NCBI GenBank assembly: GCA_013697245.1
Contig: JACCXH010000045.1
Coordinates: 1 to 52,694, forward strand
Source of the DNA: Bacteroidota bacterium
Lineage (GTDB): Bacteria; Bacteroidota; Bacteroidia; B-17B0; Aurantibacillaceae
Reading direction: 5' to 3'
DNA length: 52,694 bases
Shown here piece by piece: positions 1-9,257 of this stretch. Every line of letters starts with the position of its first letter. The first letter of the stretch is position 1. The notes below the pieces were generated by a model. The model saw only the letters and a program-made list of their open reading frames with translations. It ran no database searches and was not told the DNA's origin. The position numbers and the translations under genes were made by a program.

Positions 1-52
1 TGAGAGACTCTCTTTTATCACGATTTGTTTTGGTAATGACATATTGATTTAT

Positions 53-107
53 TATATAGTCCAAAGTTAATACAAAATAATCCAATATGCAAATATTGGA
101 CTATATA
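53..107. promoter_or_regulatory. Nested inverted repeats upstream of the efflux operon
   Basis: Two overlapping perfect inverted repeats are visible. The outer one pairs TATATAGTCCAA (53-64) with TTGGACTATATA (96-107). The inner one pairs TCCAATAT (81-88) with ATATTGGA (93-100) around a 4-base loop. The two structures share bases 96-100 and so exclude each other. The site lies about 120 bases upstream of the promoter box at 228. It could be a regulator operator or the terminator of a gene outside the window; the sequence does not decide. Confidence 0.5.
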
Positions 108-227
108 TTATTTCAAATTGGTATAAATTCGCCTAACTCTAAAGTTATTATAACAGATGGCAAATCACCGATGTTAAATACCATAGAGACAAAATAACCT
201 AAAATTCAATGTTTATACTTTTTTTAG

Positions 228-235
228 TACATTTG
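228..235 (+). promoter_or_regulatory. Bacteroidota -7 box TAcaTTTG
   Basis: A perfect match to the TAnnTTTG box of the Bacteroidota housekeeping sigma factor. It ends 4 bases before the GTG at 240, so the transcript would start at or next to that codon and be essentially leaderless. Confidence 0.65.
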
Positions 236-239
236 CGCC

Positions 240-638
240 GTGTTAACTAGAACATATTTTATTTTTCTTATTATAATAAGCCTCCTGCTTTTTTCAACAA
301 AAAAGAGCACGGCTCGTACTTTTGTAAATTCGAAATATAAAATTCATGCTAATTTTTTAAAAAAGCCCAATCAGAATTCAAATACAAGAATGTTGGATTT
401 TTTAATCAATCTGGAGGATGATAAAGATGATGATGACGAAACCTCTTCTCGTTCAAAGCACAAATTATTAAAAAATACAATTAGTTTTAATCACAAATTA
501 AATGCCTTCTATCAGAGCGGACCATTAAATAAATTATGTGTCTTTTTTGGAATGCAGGCCAACCGAAAGTCTTTCTACAATTCTTTCAGATTCTCTAAAA
601 CAACAATGAGCATTGCTATTTGTTGTTTAAAAATATAG
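240..638 (+). CDS. Small acidic secreted protein at the head of the efflux operon
   Basis: I do not recognise a family. The 132-residue product starts with a hydrophobic signal-like segment (about residues 4-19) followed by KKSTA, so export is likely. A dense acidic cluster lies at residues 59-67 and the rest is basic and aromatic. The only usable start is GTG at 240, because an in-frame stop lies at 225-227 and the next ATG would remove the signal segment. The gene is 50 bases upstream of the outer-membrane factor gene and is probably cotranscribed with it. It resembles the small protein at 7316 in layout: hydrophobic N-terminus, acidic middle, a YNSF motif (residues 113-116 here) and a TAcaTTTG box directly before the start. 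A role in metal binding or sensing is inference from the acidic cluster and its position. Confidence 0.55.
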   Translation: MLTRTYFIFLIIISLLLFSTKKSTARTFVNSKYKIHANFLKKPNQNSNTRMLDFLINLEDDKDDDDETSSRSKHKLLKNTISFNHKLNAFYQSGPLNKLCVFFGMQANRKSFYNSFRFSKTTMSIAICCLKI

Positions 639-688
639 ACCTTCATCTATATTTTTATTTTTTTCACAACTTTATTCATTAAAAAAAA

Positions 689-1939
689 ATGCGATCAATA
701 GTGTCGTTAGTTTTAATACTAACATGCAGTTTTCAGTTATTATCCCAAATTGCTCAAACAAAAATGAGCCTGGAAGATGCTGAAAAAATGTTTCTACAAA
801 ATAATTTAATGCTCTTAGCTAAGCAATATAACATTAGCGCTAAGCAGGCACTTATTATACAATCAAAGTCGTACCCTAACCCAACATTTAATGCAGATAT
901 TAATGTGATCGATCCTCAGAATCATAAATATTTTCATATCGATTCATCTGGGCAAAAATCTTTCCAGGTACAACAATTAATATTATTAGGCGGTAAAAGA
1001 AAAACAGAAATAGACCTGGCAAAACAAAATAAGATCTTGGCAGAATCAGAATTTTCTGAGCTTCTGCGAAATTTAAAATTCCAGCTTACACAAGCATATT
1101 ACACCATTAATAGCGAGCGCACGATTATTCAAAACTATGACAAGCAGTTACAGATCCTTGATACAATTATAAGTGCTTATAAGATCCAATCTGATAAAGG
1201 TAATATACCCCTAAAAGATATTATTCGTTTAAAATCCGTTTATATTAAACTGGATGGTAACAGGGCTGAACTGGCAGCAGATTATAGCGAACAACAAAAA
1301 CAATTAAAACTTTTAATCCAAATAAATCAAGAAGTGATACCTGTTGTAAGTGATGATAGTTATAAAAATTACGTTGATCTTAAACCGTTAAATGATCTGC
1401 AAACACTGGCACTTGCAAACAGGCCCGATCTTAAGATCGCAGATGAAAGCGCGATCATTTCCGCTTTGATATTAAAACGCGAAAAAAAACAAGCCATTCC
1501 AGATATTGCTGTAAACACAAGTTATGACCAACGTGGCGGCGCATTTCGCAACCAGGTAAATGCCGGTGTCACGCTTCCTATTCCTATTTTAAATACCAAC
1601 CGCGGAAATATAAAAGCGGCAGAATTTGACAAAAAAGAAATGGACCTGTATGTAACAGGAAAAAAATTGGAGGTTGAATTGGATATTCAACATGCCTGGA
1701 TAAATATGCAACGAAATATAAAAGAATACAATAAAGTAATTCTTTTATTCAATGAAGAATTTAGTCAGGTAAACAAAGGGGTTAACGATAATTTTCAGCA
1801 AAGAAATATTTCCATACTCGAGTTTGTTGATTTTGTAGAGTCTTATAACGAATCGTTAGCGGATTTTGAACGCATTAAAAAACAATTAGCCTTATCGGCA
1901 GCAAAAATAAATTACGTAACAGCAACAAAAATATATTAA
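689..1939 (+). CDS. TolC-family outer-membrane factor of RND efflux pump (CzcC type)
   Basis: The 416-residue protein has a signal peptide (about residues 1-23) and the long helical repeats of the outer-membrane efflux protein family, for example the QLTQAYYTINSERTI segment and the second half from LNDLQTLALANRPDLK onward. Family length is usually 400-450 residues, so it looks complete. It forms the outer-membrane exit duct of a tripartite pump. It is followed after 1 base by the adaptor gene and then by the RND pump gene, the normal czcC-czcB-czcA order. The metal specificity cannot be read from this subunit. Confidence 0.9.
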   Translation: MRSIVSLVLILTCSFQLLSQIAQTKMSLEDAEKMFLQNNLMLLAKQYNISAKQALIIQSKSYPNPTFNADINVIDPQNHKYFHIDSSGQKSFQVQQLILLGGKRKTEIDLAKQNKILAESEFSELLRNLKFQLTQAYYTINSERTIIQNYDKQLQILDTIISAYKIQSDKGNIPLKDIIRLKSVYIKLDGNRAELAADYSEQQKQLKLLIQINQEVIPVVSDDSYKNYVDLKPLNDLQTLALANRPDLKIADESAIISALILKREKKQAIPDIAVNTSYDQRGGAFRNQVNAGVTLPIPILNTNRGNIKAAEFDKKEMDLYVTGKKLEVELDIQHAWINMQRNIKEYNKVILLFNEEFSQVNKGVNDNFQQRNISILEFVDFVESYNESLADFERIKKQLALSAAKINYVTATKIY

Positions 1940-1940
1940 A

Positions 1941-3026
1941 ATGAATTTAAGGATGTATATGGCATTAATTTGCCTGGTCATGTTAACTCACACTGCTTGT
2001 AAAGATAAGCCGAAAGATGAAGCTGTTGATAAATTTGAGCTTTCGGATACAATGATGAAACGTTGTGAGTTTACCGAAGCAAAATTAATGGACGTAAATA
2101 ATGAATTAAAGTTATTTGGAAAAGTTACGGCCGATAATGATAAAATGGCGCACGTTTATCCAATTACAGGTGGAATTGTTGCCGGCATAAATGTAGAGCT
2201 TGGAGATTATGTAACCGAAGGACAATTATTAGCCATTGTTAAAAGTAGTGAGGTGGCCGACTTCCAGAGGCAGTTGTTGGATGCAAAATCAAACGTTGCA
2301 TTATCTGAGAAAAATTTACAGGTAGCAAAAGATCTATTTACAGGAAAATTAAATTCAGAAAAAGATGTTTTGGCCTCTGAAAAAGAATTGGAAAAAGCGC
2401 ATGCCGAACTTACACGCATTAACGAAGTTTATTCGATCTACCATTTAAAACAAGGTTCAGAATATAGAATTACCGCGCCCATAAGTGGCTTTATCATTAG
2501 CAAAGATATTACAAAGAACGAAGAGTTGCGTAGCGACCGCGCCGAAGAAGTTTTTGTGATAGCCCAGATAAATGATGTTTGGGTATTGGCAAATGTAAAT
2601 GAATCCAACATTTCAAAAGTGGCTTTAGGTTACGAAGCCGATGTGCAAACCATCAGTTACGAAGATAAAATATTTAAAGGCAAAGTAGATAAGATCTTTA
2701 ACGTCATAGACCCAACTACAAAAGCCATGAAGATCCTTGTAAAGATCAACAATCCCGACCTTTTATTAAAACCCGAAATGAACGCTACCATTAATCTTAA
2801 ATTCTCTGAGAATAGAAAATTAGTCGCAGTGCCATCAAGCGCCATAATTTTTGATAAAAATAAAGATTGGGTAATGGTTTTCAAGGATCGAAAACATATT
2901 GAAACACGTTTGGTGGATGTGTACCACAAACTAGGCGATATCACTTATATAAAAAAAGGTGTAAGTGAAAATGAAAAAGTGATCTCGAAAAATGGCTTAC
3001 TTATTTATGATGCATTAAACGACTAG
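1941..3026 (+). CDS. Periplasmic adaptor of heavy-metal RND efflux pump (CzcB/CusB type)
   Basis: A 361-residue membrane-fusion protein. The N-terminus is a lipoprotein signal with a lipobox ending at Cys20 (HTAC), so it is probably anchored in the inner membrane facing the periplasm. The order expected of the HlyD/CusB family is visible: barrel-sandwich half (GGIVAGINVELGDYVTEG), a helical hairpin (about residues 105-150), the second half (YRITAPISGFI), a beta-barrel, and a C-terminal membrane-proximal part (KGVSENEKVISKNG). It sits 1 base after the outer-membrane factor gene and 17 bases before the pump gene. It bridges pump and outer-membrane duct. No His-rich metal-binding N-terminal extension is seen. 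Confidence 0.9.
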   Translation: MNLRMYMALICLVMLTHTACKDKPKDEAVDKFELSDTMMKRCEFTEAKLMDVNNELKLFGKVTADNDKMAHVYPITGGIVAGINVELGDYVTEGQLLAIVKSSEVADFQRQLLDAKSNVALSEKNLQVAKDLFTGKLNSEKDVLASEKELEKAHAELTRINEVYSIYHLKQGSEYRITAPISGFIISKDITKNEELRSDRAEEVFVIAQINDVWVLANVNESNISKVALGYEADVQTISYEDKIFKGKVDKIFNVIDPTTKAMKILVKINNPDLLLKPEMNATINLKFSENRKLVAVPSSAIIFDKNKDWVMVFKDRKHIETRLVDVYHKLGDITYIKKGVSENEKVISKNGLLIYDALND

Positions 3027-3043
3027 TTAAATTTAAGGACATT

Positions 3044-6000
3044 ATGAATAAATTCATTAAAAATATAATTACCTTTTCTTTAAAAAATAAGTTATTTACT
3101 TTTTTTTGGGTGGGGCTATTAGCTATTGCAGGCTTTATTAGTTACATCAATATTCCCATCGAAGCTTTTCCGGATGTTACCAATACACAAATTATTATTG
3201 TTACCGAATGGAATGGTCGCAGTGCCGAAGAAGTAGAGCGTTTTGTGACAACCCCTATTGAGATTGCCATGAACTCGGTACAACGTAAAACCAATGTACG
3301 GAGTATAACCATGTTTGGTTTATCGGTGATCAAAATTATTTTTGAAGATGATGTAGAAGATTTTTTCGCGCGACAGCAGGTCAATAATCAACTAAGGAAT
3401 GTAACATTGCCCGAAGCTGTAGAACCAGATGTACAACCACCTTACGGGCCAACCGGCGAAGTTTATCGTTATGTTTTGAAAGGAAAAGACAGAGATACCC
3501 GCGATCTGTTAACCATACAAAATTGGGTGATCGATAGACAACTTCGTGCTGTTGCCGGTATTGCAGATGTGGTAGCGTTTGGTGGACAGGAAAAAATTTA
3601 TGAACTCTCGGTAGATCCGGTGAAGCTTCAAAAATACGACCTCTCTCCTACTCAGGTTTTTGAAGCTGTTACAAAAGCAAATTTAAATGTTGGTGGTGAT
3701 GTTATTGAAAAGAACGGACAAGCCTATGTTGTGCGTGGCCTTGGTCTTTTAAATACCATCGCGGATATCGAAAACACAATTGTTGACGAATCTAACGGTA
3801 ACCCCATTTTGGTAAAGAATATTGCAAATGTAGTTGAATCGAGCGCACCGCGTGTTGGCCAGGTTGGTTTAAACGATAATAATGATGTGGTGGAAGGAAT
3901 TGTAGTCATGCGTAAAGGCGAAAACCCAAGCGAAGTATTAGCAAGGTTAAAGGAAAAAATTGAAGAACTAAACACTTCGGTATTACCGCATGATGTAAAA
4001 ATGGAAGTGTTTTACGACCGCGATAATCTGATGTCGTTTTGTACCAAGACTGTCATGCATAATTTATTTGAAGGAATCATTTTTGTAACCTTGATCGTTT
4101 TGATATTTATGGCCGATTGGCGAACCACACTTATTGTTTCCATTATCATTCCTTTAGCTTTACTCTTCGCTTTTCTCTGTTTAAAGTTAAAAGGTATGAG
4201 CGCCAATTTATTATCTCTTGGTGCTGTAGATTTTGGGATCATTATTGACGGGGCGGTTGTAATGGTCGAAGGATTGTTCGTAACACTCGATTATCTTGCT
4301 ACTCAGCGCGGCATGGCAGCTTTCAACAAACTATCCAAACTTGGTTTAATAAAACAAACGGCCACCGGTTTGGGTAAAGCGGTGTTCTTTTCAAAATTAA
4401 TTATCATTTCTGCTTTATTACCAATTTTTGCATTTCAAAAAGTAGAAGGAAAAATGTTCTCTCCTTTGGCTTATACGCTTGGTTTTGCATTGTTAGGCGC
4501 GCTGATCTTTACGCTTACTTTGGTTCCGGTATTGGTTTCTATTTTGCTAAAAAAGAACGTAAAAGAAAAACACAACGTTTTTGTTGACTTCTTTAACCGG
4601 ATTGTTGGTCGTGGTTTTAAAGTAACCTTCTCAAATAAAAGAGCCAGCCTAATAATTGCTGTTCTGATATTATTATTTTCTATTTTTTCTACAAGATGGT
4701 TAGGTACAGAATTTTTGCCGCCGCTAAATGAAGGGGCTTTATGGGTTGAAGCCAAATTACCTATGAGCAGCTCGCTATCTGAAACAATAAAAACAGTAGA
4801 ATTGCTCCGCGCAGAGCTGCAAAAATTTCCGGAGGTAAATGGCGTATTATCACAAACCGGTAGAAGTAATGACGGTACTGATCCTAGCGGATTTTATTAT
4901 GTGCAGATGCAGGTAAATTTAAAACCAAAAGATGAGTGGAAACGAAAGATAACGGTTGACGGTTTGGTAGAAGAAATGGATAAGGTATTAAAAAATTATC
5001 AGGGTATTGGTTATAATTATTCTCAACCAATTATTGATAATGTAGCTGAAGCTGTGGCCGGTATTAACGCCAGTAACGCAGTAAAAATTTATGGTGACGA
5101 TCTAGAGAAGCTGGATGAAATAGCGAATGAGGTGATCGATCAAATTAAGAATGTACCGGGCATTAAAGATGTTGGTATACTTCGAAATATTGGTCAGCCG
5201 GAGATAAGTGTTTTATTAGACGAAGAAAAAATGGCTATTTATGGTGTGCAAAAAGCCGATGCACAAAGTATCATTGAAATGGCTATTGGCGGTAAAACAG
5301 CGACACAAAAATATGAGGGCGACCGTAAATTTGATATCCGGGTGCGTTATTCGAAAGAGTACAGAAAAGATGAAGAGGATATTATGAATTTAATGGTAAC
5401 CACTGTAAGAGGAACGAAAATTCCTTTAAAAGAAATTGCAACTCTAAAAAAAGTAACCGGCCCTGCATTTATTTATCGTGATAATACAAAACGTTTTATT
5501 GGCGTTAAATTCTCAATAAGAGAGAGAGATCTTGGAAGCACCATTGCCGAAGCGCAACAGAATGTTACAAAAAATATAAAATTACCAACCGGCTACAAAA
5601 TAGGCTGGACGGGCGAATTCGAGAATCAGGTAAGGGCAACAAAACGTTTGAGCCAGGTGGTACCAATTAGTTTAATACTAATCTTTGTATTATTGTTCAT
5701 CATGTTTGGAAATATACAGGATGCCGGTTTAGTATTGATAAATGTTCCCTTTGCTTTAATTGGCGGCATCTTTGCATTACACATTACCGGAATAAATTTT
5801 GGCATCTCAGGTGGTGTTGGCTTTATTGCCTTATTTGGAATTTGTATTCAAAATGGTGTAATACTTATATCCGAGTTCCATGCCAACTTAAAAAATAAGT
5901 TGTCACTTGAGGCCTCGATCTTTGAAGCTGTGAAAGTAAGAACGCGGCCGGTTGTTATGACCGCTTTAATGGCCGCTATTGGATTAATGCCGGCTGCCTT

Positions 6001-6142
6001 ATCAAGTGGTATTGGTTCCGAATCGCAAAAACCATTGGCTATTGTTATTATTGGTGGTTTGGTAACTGCTACCATATTTACTTTAATGGTGTTTCCAATT
6101 TTTTATTACTGGGCCCAGCGTAAAAAACATTTAGATATTTAA
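3044..6142 (+). CDS. czcA: Heavy-metal RND efflux transporter (CzcA/CusA family)
   Basis: The 1032-residue length is normal for the heavy-metal efflux RND family. The N-terminal transmembrane helix, two large periplasmic loops and the two six-helix blocks are all recognisable. The TM4 signature DFGIIIDGAVVMVE is present, with Asp396, Asp402 and Glu409 at the positions of the proton-relay acids known in CzcA (Asp402, Asp408, Glu415). That marks a cation pump rather than a drug or lipid RND. It exports divalent or monovalent metal ions using the proton gradient. The Co/Zn/Cd versus Cu/Ag choice is not settled here. It is the third gene of the operon and is followed 2 bases later by the barrel gene at 6145. 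Confidence 0.93.
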   Translation: MNKFIKNIITFSLKNKLFTFFWVGLLAIAGFISYINIPIEAFPDVTNTQIIIVTEWNGRSAEEVERFVTTPIEIAMNSVQRKTNVRSITMFGLSVIKIIFEDDVEDFFARQQVNNQLRNVTLPEAVEPDVQPPYGPTGEVYRYVLKGKDRDTRDLLTIQNWVIDRQLRAVAGIADVVAFGGQEKIYELSVDPVKLQKYDLSPTQVFEAVTKANLNVGGDVIEKNGQAYVVRGLGLLNTIADIENTIVDESNGNPILVKNIANVVESSAPRVGQVGLNDNNDVVEGIVVMRKGENPSEVLARLKEKIEELNTSVLPHDVKMEVFYDRDNLMSFCTKTVMHNLFEGIIFVTLIVLIFMADWRTTLIVSIIIPLALLFAFLCLKLKGMSANLLSLGAVDFGIIIDGAVVMVEGLFVTLDYLATQRGMAAFNKLSKLGLIKQTATGLGKAVFFSKLIIISALLPIFAFQKVEGKMFSPLAYTLGFALLGALIFTLTLVPVLVSILLKKNVKEKHNVFVDFFNRIVGRGFKVTFSNKRASLIIAVLILLFSIFSTRWLGTEFLPPLNEGALWVEAKLPMSSSLSETIKTVELLRAELQKFPEVNGVLSQTGRSNDGTDPSGFYYVQMQVNLKPKDEWKRKITVDGLVEEMDKVLKNYQGIGYNYSQPIIDNVAEAVAGINASNAVKIYGDDLEKLDEIANEVIDQIKNVPGIKDVGILRNIGQPEISVLLDEEKMAIYGVQKADAQSIIEMAIGGKTATQKYEGDRKFDIRVRYSKEYRKDEEDIMNLMVTTVRGTKIPLKEIATLKKVTGPAFIYRDNTKRFIGVKFSIRERDLGSTIAEAQQNVTKNIKLPTGYKIGWTGEFENQVRATKRLSQVVPISLILIFVLLFIMFGNIQDAGLVLINVPFALIGGIFALHITGINFGISGGVGFIALFGICIQNGVILISEFHANLKNKLSLEASIFEAVKVRTRPVVMTALMAAIGLMPAALSSGIGSESQKPLAIVIIGGLVTATIFTLMVFPIFYYWAQRKKHLDI

Positions 6143-6144
6143 AT

Positions 6145-7257
6145 TTGAGCGCTTTTAAAACTATACCCGTTAAAAGAGTTATAAAATTTATTTTATTATT
6201 TTCCGTTTTTCAATTAAATGTTTACTCGCAATTAAAGCAGGATACAAGTAAAAAAGTTCAGTATCTTGTTATCCCTGTTTTATTTAAAACCCCCGAAATG
6301 GGCTTAGCATATGGCATTTCAGGGTCGTTATCTTTTAAAACAACACATCATAACGATCCTTTAACACGAACCTCCGTTATTCAGACAATTGCTTTTTTTA
6401 CAACACGCCGGCAAAATATCCAGGCAGCAGATGGTGTCATTTATTTTCCAAAAGAAAAATATATTTTGCTGGGACAAATATCGCACAGTTATTTTCCTGA
6501 TAAGTTTTGGGGCATTGGCCCAAACACCACAGATAAACCTTTTGAACGTTATAGTTTCGAGCAGGCTTATGTTAGCCCGCACTTAAAAAAGAAGATCACA
6601 AAACGATTATTTTTAGGGGTGCTATATGAATTCCAGAATGTGTTTAATGTTTCATATAAACTGGGCGGCTCTTTTGATTCATCTGCTTTTTTTGGCAAGC
6701 AGCCTTATAAAGTATCAGGCGCCGGCATGAGCATTAGTTACGATTCTCGTAACATTACTTTCTGGCCCGAAAAAGGGATCTATTTTCTAACGCAATTTAC
6801 TGATTTTAGAAAAGAGTTTTTATCTGATTATAATTTAGTAAAATGGATCACCGACCTTCGTTACTTTAAAAAAATATTTAAAGATCAGATCCTCGCATTT
6901 CAGCTTTATAATTATGAAACATTTGGTAATACGCCGTTAAGAGAATTAGCTTCATTTGGCGGACCAAATAATATGCGTGGTTTTTATCAGGGACGTTACA
7001 GAGCCAACAACATGATCAGTTTTATTACTGAATATAGACTACATTTAATTGGTCGTTTTAGTACTTGTGCTTTTGGGGGTGTTGGAAATGTTTACAATCA
7101 TTTTTCAGATCTAAAGAGTGAAAACATAAAAATAAGTTATGGTGGCGGATTACGTTTTGCTTTATTGGAAAAAGAGAAATTAAACATTAGACTGGATTAC
7201 GGTTACTCAAACAGGTTTAACCAGGGCCTTTATATTACTGTAGCTGAGTGCTTTTAA
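6145..7257 (+). CDS. BamA/TamA-like outer-membrane beta-barrel protein
   Basis: This 370-residue protein has a signal peptide ending near VYSQ and then a beta-barrel only, with no POTRA domain. The stretch GGPNNMRGFYQGRYR matches the conserved strand and loop of the bacterial surface antigen (Bac_surface_Ag) family, and the chain ends in Phe as outer-membrane barrels do. The start is TTG at 6145, two bases after the pump gene; no in-frame ATG lies early enough to keep the signal peptide. Lying directly downstream of the pump gene, it is probably part of the same transcript. Its role is unknown; such POTRA-less barrels are common in Bacteroidota. A later start is less likely. Confidence 0.8.
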   Translation: MSAFKTIPVKRVIKFILLFSVFQLNVYSQLKQDTSKKVQYLVIPVLFKTPEMGLAYGISGSLSFKTTHHNDPLTRTSVIQTIAFFTTRRQNIQAADGVIYFPKEKYILLGQISHSYFPDKFWGIGPNTTDKPFERYSFEQAYVSPHLKKKITKRLFLGVLYEFQNVFNVSYKLGGSFDSSAFFGKQPYKVSGAGMSISYDSRNITFWPEKGIYFLTQFTDFRKEFLSDYNLVKWITDLRYFKKIFKDQILAFQLYNYETFGNTPLRELASFGGPNNMRGFYQGRYRANNMISFITEYRLHLIGRFSTCAFGGVGNVYNHFSDLKSENIKISYGGGLRFALLEKEKLNIRLDYGYSNRFNQGLYITVAECF

Positions 7258-7299
7258 GCTATTTTGTATTTTTCAATTTTATATTCTTTAAATTTTATT

Positions 7300-7307
7300 T
7301 ACATTTG
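7300..7307 (+). promoter_or_regulatory. Bacteroidota -7 box TAcaTTTG
   Basis: A perfect TAnnTTTG box ending 8 bases before ATG 7316. It overlaps the upstream GTG at 7307, which argues against that codon as the start. The transcript leader would be at most a few bases. Confidence 0.65.
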
Positions 7308-7315
7308 TGGTTGTA

Positions 7316-7624
7316 ATGAATAAATTACGTTTCATATTTGCTTTTGTTTTTCTGGCAGGAATGCTTTTTACAGTAATTCAATACATTCCTGTTTTAGAAG
7401 AAGAAACCCAAAACCATAATACAGAGCTCGCAAAAAAAAGTACGGAAGATGATTCTACCGGAAGTGACTCTGATGAAACAGATAATGATGGAGATGATGC
7501 AATCCATCATTTTTTAAATTATGATTTTACTGCGTTAGTTTCGCAAACTCTTCTATTTGCTTATAATAAAGATGATTATAATTCCTTTTTTCAGAAAATA
7601 AATATCCCACCTCCGAAAATTTAA
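7316..7624 (+). CDS. Small acidic secreted protein before the SulP/carbonic anhydrase pair
   Basis: No family is recognised. From ATG 7316 the product is 102 residues: an N-terminal hydrophobic segment (residues 4-25), an Asp/Glu/Ser-rich stretch (about 44-61), a YNSF motif (88-91) and a proline-rich end. The GTG nine bases upstream is in frame but falls on the promoter box, so ATG is preferred. The architecture matches the protein at 240, and both head a membrane-transport operon. The SulP gene follows after 109 bases. Secretion is likely; cation binding by the acidic stretch is inference. Sequence identity between the two small proteins is low outside the shared motif, so common descent is not proven. 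Confidence 0.55.
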   Translation: MNKLRFIFAFVFLAGMLFTVIQYIPVLEEETQNHNTELAKKSTEDDSTGSDSDETDNDGDDAIHHFLNYDFTALVSQTLLFAYNKDDYNSFFQKINIPPPKI

Positions 7625-7679
7625 ACGGGAGCATATACACTAAACCGGTGTTTTTTATTTAATCAATTTATTTACGTGT

Positions 7680-7709
7680 GGTTATAGGCTTGAATAGCAA
7701 CCTATATCC
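7680..7709 (+). promoter_or_regulatory. Hairpin in the leader of the SulP gene
   Basis: GGTTATAGG (7680-7688) pairs with CCTATATCC (7701-7709) apart from one central mismatch, around a 12-base loop, 24 bases before the SulP start codon. It could slow or partly stop transcription between the small gene and the transporter, or be an RNA control element. There is no long T run after it. Confidence 0.3.
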
Positions 7710-7733
7710 GCTATATTAAAACAAAATTACTAC

Positions 7734-9257
7734 ATGAAATCAAATACATTATGGCCTGATATTAAATCAGGTTCAGTTGTTTTTTTAGTGGCCTTGCCGC
7801 TGTGTCTTGGAATTGCTATGGCTTGCGGCGTTCCATTGTTTTCCGGGATCATCTCGGGTGTTGTTGGAGGTATTCTCGTTACCATTTTAAGTGCGTCTAA
7901 ATACAGTGTTTCCGGACCTGCCGCCGGTTTAACTGCAATCGTTATAAGTTCAATAACCTTGCTTGGCAGTTACGAGGTTTTTTTGGCTGCTGTTGTATTT
8001 GCGGGTGTGCTACAAATTTTATTAGGTATTTTAAAAGCCGGGGGCATTGGAAATTACATCCCAAGTGCTGTTATCAAAGGCATGCTGGCAGGCATTGGCA
8101 TAATTCTTATTATAAAACAAATCCCCCATTTATTTGGTTACGATAAGGATCCGGAAGGTGATATGGAGTTTTTTCAACCGGATGGTCAAAATTCATTTAC
8201 CGAATTATTTTACATGATAAATTTTATTACTCCTGGTTCATTAATAATCGGGTGCGTTTCATTTCTGATTTTATTTCTTTCCACTAAAAAATTCTTTAAA
8301 ACAAGTGTGTTTCTGACACTCTTACCCACTCCTCTTTTGTTAGTTGGAGTTGGAACTTATCTTACAAGTATATTCAGTAATTACGAATTTTTAAAGATAG
8401 ATACCCAGCATTTGGTTAACCTACCGATCATTTCTAATTTTTCAGATCTGCAGTCAAACTTTGCTTTCCCGAATTTTAGTTTTATAAATACTTCCACATT
8501 CTGGATAGTTGTTTTTACACTTGGAGCAGTAGCCAGCCTGGAAACTTTACTAAATATTGAAGCAACCGACAAGCTCGATCCGAAAAAAAACATTTCCAAT
8601 TCCAACAAAGAATTATATGCTCAAGGTGTTGGAAATATTGTAGCTGGTCTGTTAGGTGGTTTGCCGGTTACCTCGGTTATTATACGAAGCTCTGCTAATA
8701 TTAATTCAGGCGCTAAAACAAAACTATCTGTTATTGTTCACGCATTACTACTTTTAACCAGCGTTATTTTATTTCCAAATATTCTTTCATTAATCCCTAA
8801 TGCTTGTTTAGCCGTTATTTTAATTGTTACCGGTTCTAAATTAACCAGTTTGGCAATTTTTAAAGAGCATTATAAAAATGGTATAGAACAATTTCTTCCA
8901 TTTATTGTTACTATTGTAATTATGCTTTTAACAGACATACTAAAAGGCGTAGGTGCAGGAATAGTCGTTTCAGTTTTTTTTATCATTAGGGATAATATTA
9001 AATTCTCTTTTGATGCCAGCAGCGATATTATTAACGGCCAACTATATTACCTTGTAAAATTACCACAACACCTCACATTTTTTAATAAGGGCTACCTGAT
9101 TCGTTTTTTTAACTCGGTAGAGCCAAACAGCAAGATCATCATTGATGGAACTATCAATAAAAAAATAAACAGAGATTCTAAAGATGTGATTTCTGATTTT
9201 ATAAGTATAGCCAAAAATAAAAAAATAGAAGTAGAATTAATTAAATATAACAAGTAA
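7734..9257 (+). CDS. SulP-family anion transporter, probable bicarbonate permease
   Basis: The 507-residue protein opens with the SulP signature (ALPLCLGIAMACGVP, then SKYSVSGPAAGLTAIV), has about 12 hydrophobic segments, and ends in a short STAS-like domain (about residues 430-507). SulP proteins carry sulfate, bicarbonate or other anions across the inner membrane. The stop codon overlaps the carbonic anhydrase start by one base (TAATG), so the two are translationally coupled. SulP-carbonic anhydrase pairs and fusions are known and favour bicarbonate as substrate; that is inference here. The STAS part is shorter than in full-length family members. A small acidic protein lies just upstream. 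Confidence 0.88.
   Translation: MKSNTLWPDIKSGSVVFLVALPLCLGIAMACGVPLFSGIISGVVGGILVTILSASKYSVSGPAAGLTAIVISSITLLGSYEVFLAAVVFAGVLQILLGILKAGGIGNYIPSAVIKGMLAGIGIILIIKQIPHLFGYDKDPEGDMEFFQPDGQNSFTELFYMINFITPGSLIIGCVSFLILFLSTKKFFKTSVFLTLLPTPLLLVGVGTYLTSIFSNYEFLKIDTQHLVNLPIISNFSDLQSNFAFPNFSFINTSTFWIVVFTLGAVASLETLLNIEATDKLDPKKNISNSNKELYAQGVGNIVAGLLGGLPVTSVIIRSSANINSGAKTKLSVIVHALLLLTSVILFPNILSLIPNACLAVILIVTGSKLTSLAIFKEHYKNGIEQFLPFIVTIVIMLLTDILKGVGAGIVVSVFFIIRDNIKFSFDASSDIINGQLYYLVKLPQHLTFFNKGYLIRFFNSVEPNSKIIIDGTINKKINRDSKDVISDFISIAKNKKIEVELIKYNK

Noticed and set aside
6361-6586. Short open frames on both strands inside the BamA-like gene
   Set aside because: They are shadows of a recognisable outer-membrane protein and have no start signals.
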